A DNA stretch of 44,433 nt, from assembly GCA_003599455.1 (NCBI GenBank), contig QZKF01000026.1, positions 1-44,433 on the forward strand, in the 5' to 3' direction. The stretch comes from Comamonadaceae bacterium. GTDB lineage: Bacteria; Pseudomonadota; Gammaproteobacteria; Burkholderiales; Burkholderiaceae_C. The position numbers and the translations under genes were made by a program. The notes beneath the pieces were generated by a model that saw only the letters and a list, made by a program, of their open reading frames with translations, was not told where the DNA came from and made no database searches. Numbering within the stretch: the stretch's first letter is position 1; each line of letters starts with the position of its first letter. Positions 38,231 to 44,433 of this stretch are shown one piece after another.

Positions 38231-38893
38231 TCAGGCCTGCTCTGACGCAATCTGCCGCAGCGCCTGCTCGAACACCGCCGCCGGCTGCCCACCCGAAATC
38301 AGGTGCCGGTCGTTGATGATCACGGCCGGCACCGAGTGGATGCCGTGGCTGGTGTAGAAGGCCTCGCGCTCGCGCACGTCCTGCGCGAACTCGTCGCTCG
38401 CGAGGATCGCCTGGGCACGGGCTTCGTCCAGGCCGACCTCGCGCACGCAGGCCAGCAGCACGTCGTGGTGGGCCATGGCCTCCGAGCGCGTGTGGCAGGC
38501 CGCGAGCAGGGCCTTCTTCAGCGCGTGCTGCTGGCCCGCTGCGCCTTCGAGCGAGGCCCAGTGCAGCAGGCGGTGCGCGTCGAAGGTGTTCCAGATGCGG
38601 CCACGGCCCTCGGGGTTGAAGGCAAAGCCCACCTCGGCGCCGCGCGCGCGGATGGTGTTGCGGATCTGCGCCTGCTGCTCGGCGGTGGAGCCGTACTTCT
38701 GCGCCAGGTGCTCGCCGATGTCCTGGCCCTCGGGCGCCATCTTCGGGTTCAGCTCGAAGGGCTGGAAGTGCAGTTCGGCCGACACCTCGCCCTGCAGCTT
38801 CTGCAAGGCTTCTTCCAGCGCGCCCAGGCCGACGGCGCACCAGGGGCAGGACACGTCGGACACGAAATCGATCTTGAGTGAGGATGTGGTCAT
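38231..38893 (-). CDS. DsbA family (FrnE-like) oxidoreductase
   Basis: This is a 220-residue thioredoxin-fold protein of the FrnE/DsbA group. The redox site is Cys16 and Cys19 in [10 protein letters not shown] near the N-terminus. [20 protein letters not shown] and the C-terminal [21 protein letters not shown] are typical of the polyketide FrnE-like subgroup. It has no signal peptide, so it is cytoplasmic, unlike true DsbA. The start at 38893 is the ATG directly before the conserved [16 protein letters not shown]. It diverges from aroE with an 85-bp gap. Confidence 0.93.
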   Translation of the reverse strand: MTTSSLKIDFVSDVSCPWCAVGLGALEEALQKLQGEVSAELHFQPFELNPKMAPEGQDIGEHLAQKYGSTAEQQAQIRNTIRARGAEVGFAFNPEGRGRIWNTFDAHRLLHWASLEGAAGQQHALKKALLAACHTRSEAMAHHDVLLACVREVGLDEARAQAILASDEFAQDVREREAFYTSHGIHSVPAVIINDRHLISGGQPAAVFEQALRQIASEQA

Positions 38894-38978
38894 GTCCGCG
38901 ATGGTAGGCGGCTCTCCTTGTCCGCAAAACCGGCAGGGGCATGCGCGACAATGGCGCGTCCCCAACCCTGCACACCCC

Positions 38979-39803
38979 ATGACCGACCGCTACGCCGTCC
39001 TCGGCCACCCCATTGGCCACAGCAAGTCGCCGCTGATCCACAGCCTGTTCGCGCGCGCCACCGGGCAGGACATCGCCTACACCGCCATCGAGACGCCGCT
39101 CGACGGCTTTGCCGACACCGTGCTCGACTTTCGCGCGGGCGGCGGGCGCGGCCTGAACGTGAGCCTGCCCTTCAAGCTGCAGGCCTTCGAGATCGCCACC
39201 GACCCGAGCGAGCGCGCCCGGCTGGCCGGCGCGGCCAACTGCCTCAAGTTCGAAGGCGGCGACCGCATCCACGCCGACAACTTCGACGGTGTGGGCCTGG
39301 TCAACGACCTGCAGCGCAACCTGGCCTGCCCGCTGGCCGGCAAGCGCGTGCTGCTGCTCGGCGCGGGCGGCGCCACGCGCGGCGCCCTGCTGCCCATCGC
39401 GGCCGAACGGCCCGCGCTGCTGGCGGTGGCCAACCGCACCGCCGACAAGGCCCATGCGCTCCGGCACGATTTCGCGGCCCACACCACCCTGCAGACGGGA
39501 GGCTACGGCGAGCTGAGCGGCCAGGCCTTCGACGTGGTGATCAACGCCACCTCGACCGGGCTGTCGCAGGACACACTGCCCCTGCCCGCCGGTCTGTTCG
39601 CGCCCGGCGCGCTGGCCTACGAAATGGTCTACGGCAAGGGCCTCACGCCCTTCCTGAAACAGGCGCAGGCCGCGGGCGTGGACCGCGTGGCCGACGGCGT
39701 GGGCATGCTGGTGGAGCAGGCCGCCGAGGCCTTCCACTGGTGGCGCGGCGTGCGGCCCGACACCCGGCCCGTGGTCGACCAGCTCACCGTGCCACTGGTT
39801 TAA
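38979..39803 (+). CDS. aroE: shikimate dehydrogenase
   Basis: This enzyme reduces 3-dehydroshikimate to shikimate with NADPH. It has 274 residues. The substrate loop is [12 protein letters not shown], and the catalytic lysine is Lys66 in [11 protein letters not shown] (the usual family text is NVTVPFK). The NADP site is [13 protein letters not shown], followed by VANRTADKA. The start at 38979 gives [18 protein letters not shown]. It is followed 35 bp later by aroQ, the preceding step of the pathway, with aroC 3 kb further on. Confidence 0.96.
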   Translation: MTDRYAVLGHPIGHSKSPLIHSLFARATGQDIAYTAIETPLDGFADTVLDFRAGGGRGLNVSLPFKLQAFEIATDPSERARLAGAANCLKFEGGDRIHADNFDGVGLVNDLQRNLACPLAGKRVLLLGAGGATRGALLPIAAERPALLAVANRTADKAHALRHDFAAHTTLQTGGYGELSGQAFDVVINATSTGLSQDTLPLPAGLFAPGALAYEMVYGKGLTPFLKQAQAAGVDRVADGVGMLVEQAAEAFHWWRGVRPDTRPVVDQLTVPLV

Positions 39804-39838
39804 GCTGGCGCCCGAACCCTTCACACCCGAGACCCACC

Positions 39839-40303
39839 ATGTCCGCCTTCCTGCTGCTCAACGGCCCCAACCTCAACCTGCTGGGCACGCGCGAACCCGG
39901 CGTGTACGGTGCCACCACCCTCGCCGACGTGGAAACGCAGTGCCGCGCCACCGCGCAGCGCCTGGGCTTCGGGCTGGAGAGTTTCCAGAGCAACCACGAA
40001 GGCGCGCTGATCGACAGGATCCACGACGCGGGCCGCCGCCACCAGGCGGGCGAGATCGCCGGCGTGGTGTTCAACCCGGGCGCCCTGACGCACACCTCGA
40101 TCGCGCTGTTCGACGCCATCGGTGGCGTCAAGCCGTTGCCGGTGATCGAGGTGCACATTTCCAACGTGCACGCGCGCGAAGCCTTCCGCCACCACTCCTA
40201 CATCTCGCCGGCGGCGGCGGGCATCGTGGTCGGCTTCGGCACCGACGGCTACACGCTGGCCCTCGAAGGCCTGGCGCGCAAGATCGCCGCCGGCCGCGCC
40301 TGA
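39839..40303 (+). CDS. aroQ: 3-dehydroquinate dehydratase, type II
   Basis: This enzyme removes water from 3-dehydroquinate to give 3-dehydroshikimate, the substrate of AroE. It has 154 residues and forms dodecamers in the family. The N-terminal [19 protein letters not shown] holds the catalytic arginine and tyrosine, [13 protein letters not shown] the catalytic histidine region, and [18 protein letters not shown] the second histidine region. The start ATG is at 39839. It is in a probable operon with aroE. Confidence 0.97.
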   Translation: MSAFLLLNGPNLNLLGTREPGVYGATTLADVETQCRATAQRLGFGLESFQSNHEGALIDRIHDAGRRHQAGEIAGVVFNPGALTHTSIALFDAIGGVKPLPVIEVHISNVHAREAFRHHSYISPAAAGIVVGFGTDGYTLALEGLARKIAAGRA

Positions 40304-40375
40304 GGCCGCGGCGCGAGTCGTGCCGGCGACAGCGCCCGGCTTCGGCCACCGGCGCGCGCACCGCACAATGCCCTG

Positions 40376-41266
40376 GTGCACACCCGCCACTTCGCCCAGC
40401 TCGTGGGCCTGTCCGCCCTGTGGGGCGCGTCCTTCCTGTTCATCCGCATCGCCAGCCCCATGGTCGGCCCGATGGTGCTCGCGGGTTGCCGCGTCGCGCT
40501 GGCCGGTCTCACGCTCGCGCTCATCATGCGCGGCCTCAAACAGGGGTGGCCCTGGCAACACTGGCGCGAGCTGTTCCTGCTCGGCGCGCTCTCGGTCGCC
40601 GCGCCCTTCCTGCTCTACGCCTGGGCCGCGCTGCGCCTGCCCGCGGGCTACAGCGCCCTGCTCAACACCACGGCCGTGCTGTTCGGCACGCTGGCCTCCG
40701 CCTGGTTCAAGGAAGACACGCTGAGCGCGCGCAAGCTGCTGGGCTGCCTGTGCGGCTTCATCGGCGTGGGCCTGATCGTGCGGCTGGGCCCGGTGCAACC
40801 CGACACGGGCACCATTGCCGCCGCCCTGGCCTGCGTGACGGCGGCGGCGTGCTACGGCTGCTCGACGCCGCTGATGAAGCGCGCCACCACCCGCATGCAG
40901 CCGCTGGCGATCGCCGCGGGCATCCACCTGGCGGCCATGGTGCTGGTGTTTCCTGGCGCGCTCTGGGCCTGGCCGCAGGCGCGGTTCACGCCGGGCGCGC
41001 TGGGCGCGCTGCTGGTCATGGGGGTGGTCACCTCGGGACTGGCCTACTGGGCGCACCTGCGCATCATCCGCCACGTCACGCCGGTGGCGGCCATGAGCCC
41101 GGCTTTCCTGATTCCGGTGTTCGGCGTGACCTGGGGCCATCTGTTCCTGGGCGAGGCACTCTCGCCCGGCATCTTCGCCGGCGGCGCGCTGGTGCTGCTG
41201 GCCACCGCGCTGGTGACCGGCTTCAACCCGCTGCGGCGCGCGCCGGCGCAAACGCCCTTGCCCTGA
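40376..41266 (+). CDS. EamA/DMT family transporter
   Basis: This 296-residue membrane protein has ten hydrophobic helices in two EamA repeats. The first starts LVGLSALWGASFLFIRIASP and the second ALACVTAAACYGCSTPLMKR. The only start that gives this N-terminus is a GTG at 40376, with no strong ribosome site. It follows aroQ by 72 bp, and its last 44 bp overlap the 3' end of the convergent MFS gene. The substrate is unknown. It is distinct from the EamA gene at 26893-27837. Confidence 0.9.
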   Translation: MHTRHFAQLVGLSALWGASFLFIRIASPMVGPMVLAGCRVALAGLTLALIMRGLKQGWPWQHWRELFLLGALSVAAPFLLYAWAALRLPAGYSALLNTTAVLFGTLASAWFKEDTLSARKLLGCLCGFIGVGLIVRLGPVQPDTGTIAAALACVTAAACYGCSTPLMKRATTRMQPLAIAAGIHLAAMVLVFPGALWAWPQARFTPGALGALLVMGVVTSGLAYWAHLRIIRHVTPVAAMSPAFLIPVFGVTWGHLFLGEALSPGIFAGGALVLLATALVTGFNPLRRAPAQTPLP

Positions 41267-42401
41267 GCGCGCACAGGCAGGCCACGGCGGCACAGGCCGA
41301 CGAGAGCCAGAACACGCTGGAGAGCCCGAAGGCCGAGCTCAGCAGGCCGCCGCCGAGGCCGCCCACCACGCCCGGCAGGCCGTAGCCCACCACGGTGTAA
41401 AGCGCCTGGCCGCGCCCGCGCAGGCGGCCCGGGAAATGGTGCGAGAGCATGGCGATGCACACCGTGTGGTGCGCGGCGAAGGTGATGGCGTGCAGCGCCT
41501 GCGCCAGCAGCAGCACGGGCATCACCAGCGGCAGGCCGGCTGTGAGCCCCATGCGCAACGACATCAGCGCGGCGGCCAGCACCAGCCAGCCCGAGAGCGA
41601 GAACAGCGGCAGCCAGCGGCCCTGGGTGAAGAACCAGCCGATCTCGATCACCACCGACAGCGCCCACAGCAGGCCGATCACCGTCTTGCTGTAGCCCAGC
41701 GAGTCGAGGTAGAGCGAGAAGAAGATGTAGATGAAGATGTGCGCCAGCACGTGGAAGAACACGGCCGCGAAAAACCAGCGCACCGGCGGCTGGCGCAGCA
41801 CCGGCCACACGCCCGGCTGGTCCTCGACGGCATGGGCCGGTTCGCGGAAGTCGGGCAGCATCCACGCGCTCAGCGCCACGGCGGCCAGCGTGCCCAGCGT
41901 CCAGGCCGGGAAGTGCACCAGGCCGAAGCGCTCGAACCAGAAGCCCGCCGCGACCACCGTGACCAGGAAACCCAGCGAGCCCCACAGGCGCACGCGGCCG
42001 TAGCGTTTTGCATCGAAGGCCCCGCCCTGGCTCACCAGGTGGGCCAGGGCGGCCTCGCTCATGGGCATCATGCCGCTGGTGTGGCTGAACATGAGCAGCA
42101 GCACCACGAACAGCAGCACGCCACCGCCGTCGAACCACAGGCCCAGCGAGAGCAGCAGCGCCGCCGTGGCGCCGTAGCGCAGCAGGCGCACGCGCTCGCC
42201 GGTGCGGTCGCTCAGCGAACCCCAGACGTAGGGCGCGAACAGGCGCGTGGCCGACTGCACCGAGGTCAGCACGCTGATGGCGAGCAGGCTGAAGCCCAGC
42301 TCCTTGAGCCAGAGCGGCAGGTAGGGGTTGAAGAAGCCGATGTGCGCGAAGTAGCTCGCGCTCAGGGCTGAAAAGGCGAACAGGTGTTTTTTCTGGCTCA
42401 C
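41223..42401 (-). CDS. MFS transporter (HcaT/LacY-like)
   Basis: This is a 392-residue, twelve-helix major facilitator. The N-terminus FSALSASYFAHIGFFNPYLP and SDRTGERVRLLRYGA (the loop 2-3 motif) match the MFS_1-like group that includes HcaT and related permeases. KRYGRVRLWGSLGFLVT is a further group feature. The start is a GTG at 42401. The 51 bp before it hold a dispersed-repeat-like sequence (42407-42430) instead of a clear ribosome site. It follows aroC on the same strand and overlaps the EamA gene tail to tail by 44 bp. Confidence 0.9.
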   Translation of the reverse strand: MSQKKHLFAFSALSASYFAHIGFFNPYLPLWLKELGFSLLAISVLTSVQSATRLFAPYVWGSLSDRTGERVRLLRYGATAALLLSLGLWFDGGGVLLFVVLLLMFSHTSGMMPMSEAALAHLVSQGGAFDAKRYGRVRLWGSLGFLVTVVAAGFWFERFGLVHFPAWTLGTLAAVALSAWMLPDFREPAHAVEDQPGVWPVLRQPPVRWFFAAVFFHVLAHIFIYIFFSLYLDSLGYSKTVIGLLWALSVVIEIGWFFTQGRWLPLFSLSGWLVLAAALMSLRMGLTAGLPLVMPVLLLAQALHAITFAAHHTVCIAMLSHHFPGRLRGRGQALYTVVGYGLPGVVGGLGGGLLSSAFGLSSVFWLSSACAAVACLCALRARAFAPARAAAG

Positions 42402-42406
42402 GAAGG

Positions 42407-42430
42407 CTTCGACAGGCTCAGCCCGAACGG
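42407..42430. repeat. dispersed element core CTTCGACAGGCTCAG...
   Basis: The 24-bp stretch reads CTTCGACAGGCTCAGCCCGA followed by ACGG. I recognise this as the core of a short palindromic element repeated between genes in many betaproteobacteria and other GC-rich genomes. Here it fills much of the 51-bp gap between aroC and the MFS gene. Only one copy is in the window. Confidence 0.6.
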
Positions 42431-42452
42431 AGGTTGGCCCGACTCACACGGA

Positions 42453-43553
42453 TCAGCTGCGGGCCTTCGCCGCGATGTCCGGCGTGGGCAGCTGCACGTC
42501 GCCGCACTGCGCGCGGTGGCGCAGCGCCTGGTCCATCACCACCAGGGCCAGCAGGGCCTCGGCGATCGGCGTGGCGCGGATGCCCACGCAGGGGTCGTGG
42601 CGACCCTTGGTGATGATCTCGGCGGACTGGCCGGCGGTGTCGATGGTCTCGCGCGGGATCAGGATGGAACTGGTGGGCTTGATCGCGATCGCCACTTCGA
42701 GGTCTTGCCCGGTGCTGATGCCACCGAGCACGCCACCGGCGTTGTTGCCCTTGAAGCCCTCGGGCGAGAGGCTGTCGCCGTGCGTGCTGCCCTTGTGCGC
42801 CACGCTGGCAAAGCCGGCGCCGATCTCCACGCCCTTGACGGCGTTGAGGCCGAGCATGGCGTAGGCGATGTCGGCATCGAGCCGGTCGTACAGCGGCTGG
42901 CCCAGGCCGACCGGCATGCCCTGCGCCGTCACGCGCAGGCGCGCGCCACACGAATCACCGCTCTTGCGCAGCTCGTTCATGTAGTGTTCCAGCGCCGAGA
43001 CGTCGGCCACCGGCGCGAAGAACGGGTTGTTGGGCACGTGGCCCCAGCTTTCGAAAGGAATCACCATCTCGCCGATCTGCGCCATGCAGCCGCGGAAGGT
43101 GGTGCCGTAGCGTTCCTTGAGCCACTTCTTCGCCACCGCGCCGGCGGCCACCGTGGGCGCGGTCAGGCGCGCCGAGCTGCGCCCGCCGCCGCGCGGGTCG
43201 CGGATGCCGTATTTCTGCCAGTAGGTGTAGTCGGCGTGGCCAGGGCGGAAGGTCTGCAGGATGTTGCCGTAGTCCTTGCTGCGCTGGTCGGTGTTGCGGA
43301 TCAGCAGCGCGATGGGGGTGCCGGTGGTCTTGCCTTCGTACACACCGCTGAGGATCTCCACCGCGTCGGGCTCGTTGCGCTGGGTGACGAACTTGCTGGT
43401 GCCGGGGCGGCGGCGGTCCAGGTCGCCCTGGATGTCGGCCTCGCTGAGTGCCATGCCCGGCGGGCAGCCGTCGATCACGCAGCCGATGGCCGGGCCGTGG
43501 GATTCACCGAAGTTGGTGACGCAAAACAGGGTGCCGAAGGTGTTGCCGCTCAT
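42453..43553 (-). CDS. aroC: chorismate synthase
   Basis: This enzyme performs the last shikimate-pathway step, the FMN-dependent 1,4-elimination of phosphate from EPSP to give chorismate. It has 366 residues. The three family signatures are [18 protein letters not shown] near the N-terminus, [20 protein letters not shown] with GGRSSAR in the middle, and the C-terminal [17 protein letters not shown]. The start at 43553 gives [20 protein letters not shown]. Together with aroE and aroQ it makes three pathway genes within 4.6 kb, though on opposite strands. Confidence 0.98.
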   Translation of the reverse strand: MSGNTFGTLFCVTNFGESHGPAIGCVIDGCPPGMALSEADIQGDLDRRRPGTSKFVTQRNEPDAVEILSGVYEGKTTGTPIALLIRNTDQRSKDYGNILQTFRPGHADYTYWQKYGIRDPRGGGRSSARLTAPTVAAGAVAKKWLKERYGTTFRGCMAQIGEMVIPFESWGHVPNNPFFAPVADVSALEHYMNELRKSGDSCGARLRVTAQGMPVGLGQPLYDRLDADIAYAMLGLNAVKGVEIGAGFASVAHKGSTHGDSLSPEGFKGNNAGGVLGGISTGQDLEVAIAIKPTSSILIPRETIDTAGQSAEIITKGRHDPCVGIRATPIAEALLALVVMDQALRHRAQCGDVQLPTPDIAAKARS

Positions 43554-43716
43554 GCGACCGATTATCCCTGAGGCCCGTTGGTGCGCGCGTGGGCCAGTCT
43601 GGTGCGTGAAACGGCCGCCACGGTGCCCGCGCAGCCCTTGGGGCCACAGGAACATTTCGTGCTTGATGCTGCGGCGCAGCAGATGGTTGCTGCGAATCCC
43701 CAGAAAGGAGCGTCCC

Positions 43717-44139
43717 ATGCTTGACCGAACCTCCACCCTGTTCTCGCACGTCAAGGGCACCGAAGGTGACTACGTGAGCGGTGGCCTGCGCGATTTTTTC
43801 CTCTACCGCGATCTGGGCATCGCCGCCGCCACGCACGGCAAGGTGATCGCGCACCTGGTCAAGGCGAACATGCCGCCGGAAGAAGGCACGGGCTGGCACC
43901 GGCACGAGGCGGATTTCCAGATCGTGATCATGCTCAAGGGTTGGGCGCGCTTCATGTACGAGGATCAGGAGACGCTGGTGGAAGCCGGCGACTGCGTGCA
44001 CCAGCGCCCGGGCATCCGCCACTACCTGTTCGACTATTCGCCCGACATGGAGTACCTGGAGATCGTGTCTCCGGCGGACTTCAAGTCGATCGATGTGGAA
44101 CCGGTTTGTGAGATTCCCAAGCCGACTCCCTGGGTTTAA
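43717..44139 (+). CDS. cupin domain-containing protein
   Basis: This is a 140-residue single-cupin protein. The metal-binding motif 1 is [20 protein letters not shown] (HxH...). Motif 2 is [19 protein letters not shown]. It lacks other domains. Such proteins range from dioxygenases to isomerases and storage-type proteins, so no reaction can be named. The start at 43717 has AAAGGAG 7 nt upstream. It diverges from aroC with a 163-bp gap, and the transposon end lies downstream. Confidence 0.88.
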   Translation: MLDRTSTLFSHVKGTEGDYVSGGLRDFFLYRDLGIAAATHGKVIAHLVKANMPPEEGTGWHRHEADFQIVIMLKGWARFMYEDQETLVEAGDCVHQRPGIRHYLFDYSPDMEYLEIVSPADFKSIDVEPVCEIPKPTPWV

Positions 44140-44365
44140 GTTTTTTCTGGCCTCCTTGGTCCTCAGGGGTTTCGAGCGCCGGGTGGCCGGCTCCGCGAAT
44201 GTCCTCCGGCGGCGGGAGGCCGCCTCCCCCTTTACTTCGCTGCGCCAGCCCCCCGTCACCCGAAACCCTGCCGCGTGTGGGCACACCATCATGGGAAAGC
44301 AACGATCACTCTGGATCGGGCACCCGGGCGCTCTGCGCAGCGAAGTAAAGACACCGTTGTGTCTG
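44140..44365. other. non-coding region next to the transposase, with a 16-bp inverted repeat
   Basis: No gene is seen. A perfect 16-bp inverted repeat, CTTTACTTCGCTGCGC (44230-44245) and GCGCAGCGAAGTAAAG (44335-44350), encloses 89 bp. A smaller hairpin (GGCGGC/GCCGCC) lies near 44205-44220, between the cupin gene and the repeat. The repeat-bounded part is probably the 3' end of the mobile element whose transposase follows. Confidence 0.5.
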
Positions 44366-44433
44366 TCAAGCGTTGGCATGAGAGAAGCGCGTGGGATCGA
44401 AGGGCATTCCGGACTTGAGCACGCCGTAGACGA
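44366..44433 (-). mobile_element. transposase C-terminus (partial, IS110-like)
   Basis: The last 68 bp encode, on the minus strand, the end of a protein reading VYGVLKSGMPFDPTRFSHAN and a final Ala before a TGA. The GVLKSGxPFDP text is what I associate with C-termini of IS110-family (DEDD) transposases. The rest of the gene is outside the window. The family call rests on a short match and is tentative. Confidence 0.6.

Overview
The window is a 44.4 kb piece of a GC-rich betaproteobacterial chromosome. Gene content and order (dnaE, alaS next to a TlpA-like thioredoxin, a Bug-type solute-binding protein, scoAB beside a PAS-LuxR regulator, a tandem glycine riboswitch with gcvTHP, ETF-QO) and the style of the intergenic repeats point to the Burkholderiales, most likely Comamonadaceae (Hydrogenophaga, Acidovorax or Variovorax type). 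That placement comes from recognition of proteins and repeats, not from a search. Almost all of the window is ordinary core and metabolic chromosome. Both edges look disturbed. The first ~90 bases do not fit the tolA frame they run into, and the last 68 bases are the tail of a transposase.

Layout. 1-4.9 kb: the C-terminal part of tolA converging on dnaE, then a DUF599 membrane protein. 5.0-7.9 kb: a flavodoxin/DoxX/pirin operon divergent from a LysR regulator, with a clean palindrome between them. 8.0-12.3 kb: an FAD oxidoreductase, gluQ, trmB and an RluA-type pseudouridine synthase on the plus strand, interrupted by a minus-strand pair of very small exported Cys-Cys-rich proteins with its own terminator. 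12.4-16.8 kb: a Tat-exported transglutaminase-like protein, a TlpA-like thioredoxin and alaS. 17.0-20.2 kb: a gabD-type semialdehyde dehydrogenase closely followed by a gamma-glutamyltransferase. 20.2-22.3 kb: tRNA-Gly(CCC), a GDT1-family cation exporter and the CoA-transferase pair scoAB, divergent from a PAS-LuxR regulator across a TACGTA-type inverted repeat. 23-28.6 kb: a Bug-family binding protein, two AhpD-like proteins, a lipoprotein sugar dehydrogenase and a tightly coupled thioesterase/EamA/SDR operon. 28.8-36 kb: ETF-QO with a terminator, a protein of unknown function, then the glycine riboswitch and gcvT-gcvH-gcvP. 36.2-43.6 kb: an unusual radical SAM protein, a FrnE-like DsbA protein, and three shikimate-pathway genes (aroE, aroQ, aroC) mixed with two transporters. 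43.7-44.4 kb: a cupin and the transposase end.

The coherent systems are glycine cleavage under glycine-riboswitch control, ketone-body or 3-oxoacid activation (scoAB) beside its probable regulator, electron entry from acyl-CoA oxidation (ETF-QO), and three shikimate-pathway steps. No CRISPR array, prophage, toxin-antitoxin or defence cluster is visible. The items most worth a second look are the Cys-Cys mini-protein pair (10101-10577), the radical SAM protein with CX4CX2C spacing (36221-38143), the two related repeats that each sit between convergent genes (22961-23039 and 38144-38221), the hairpin between the two glycine aptamers, the scoA/LuxR operator, and the structured non-coding end of the transposon at the right edge.
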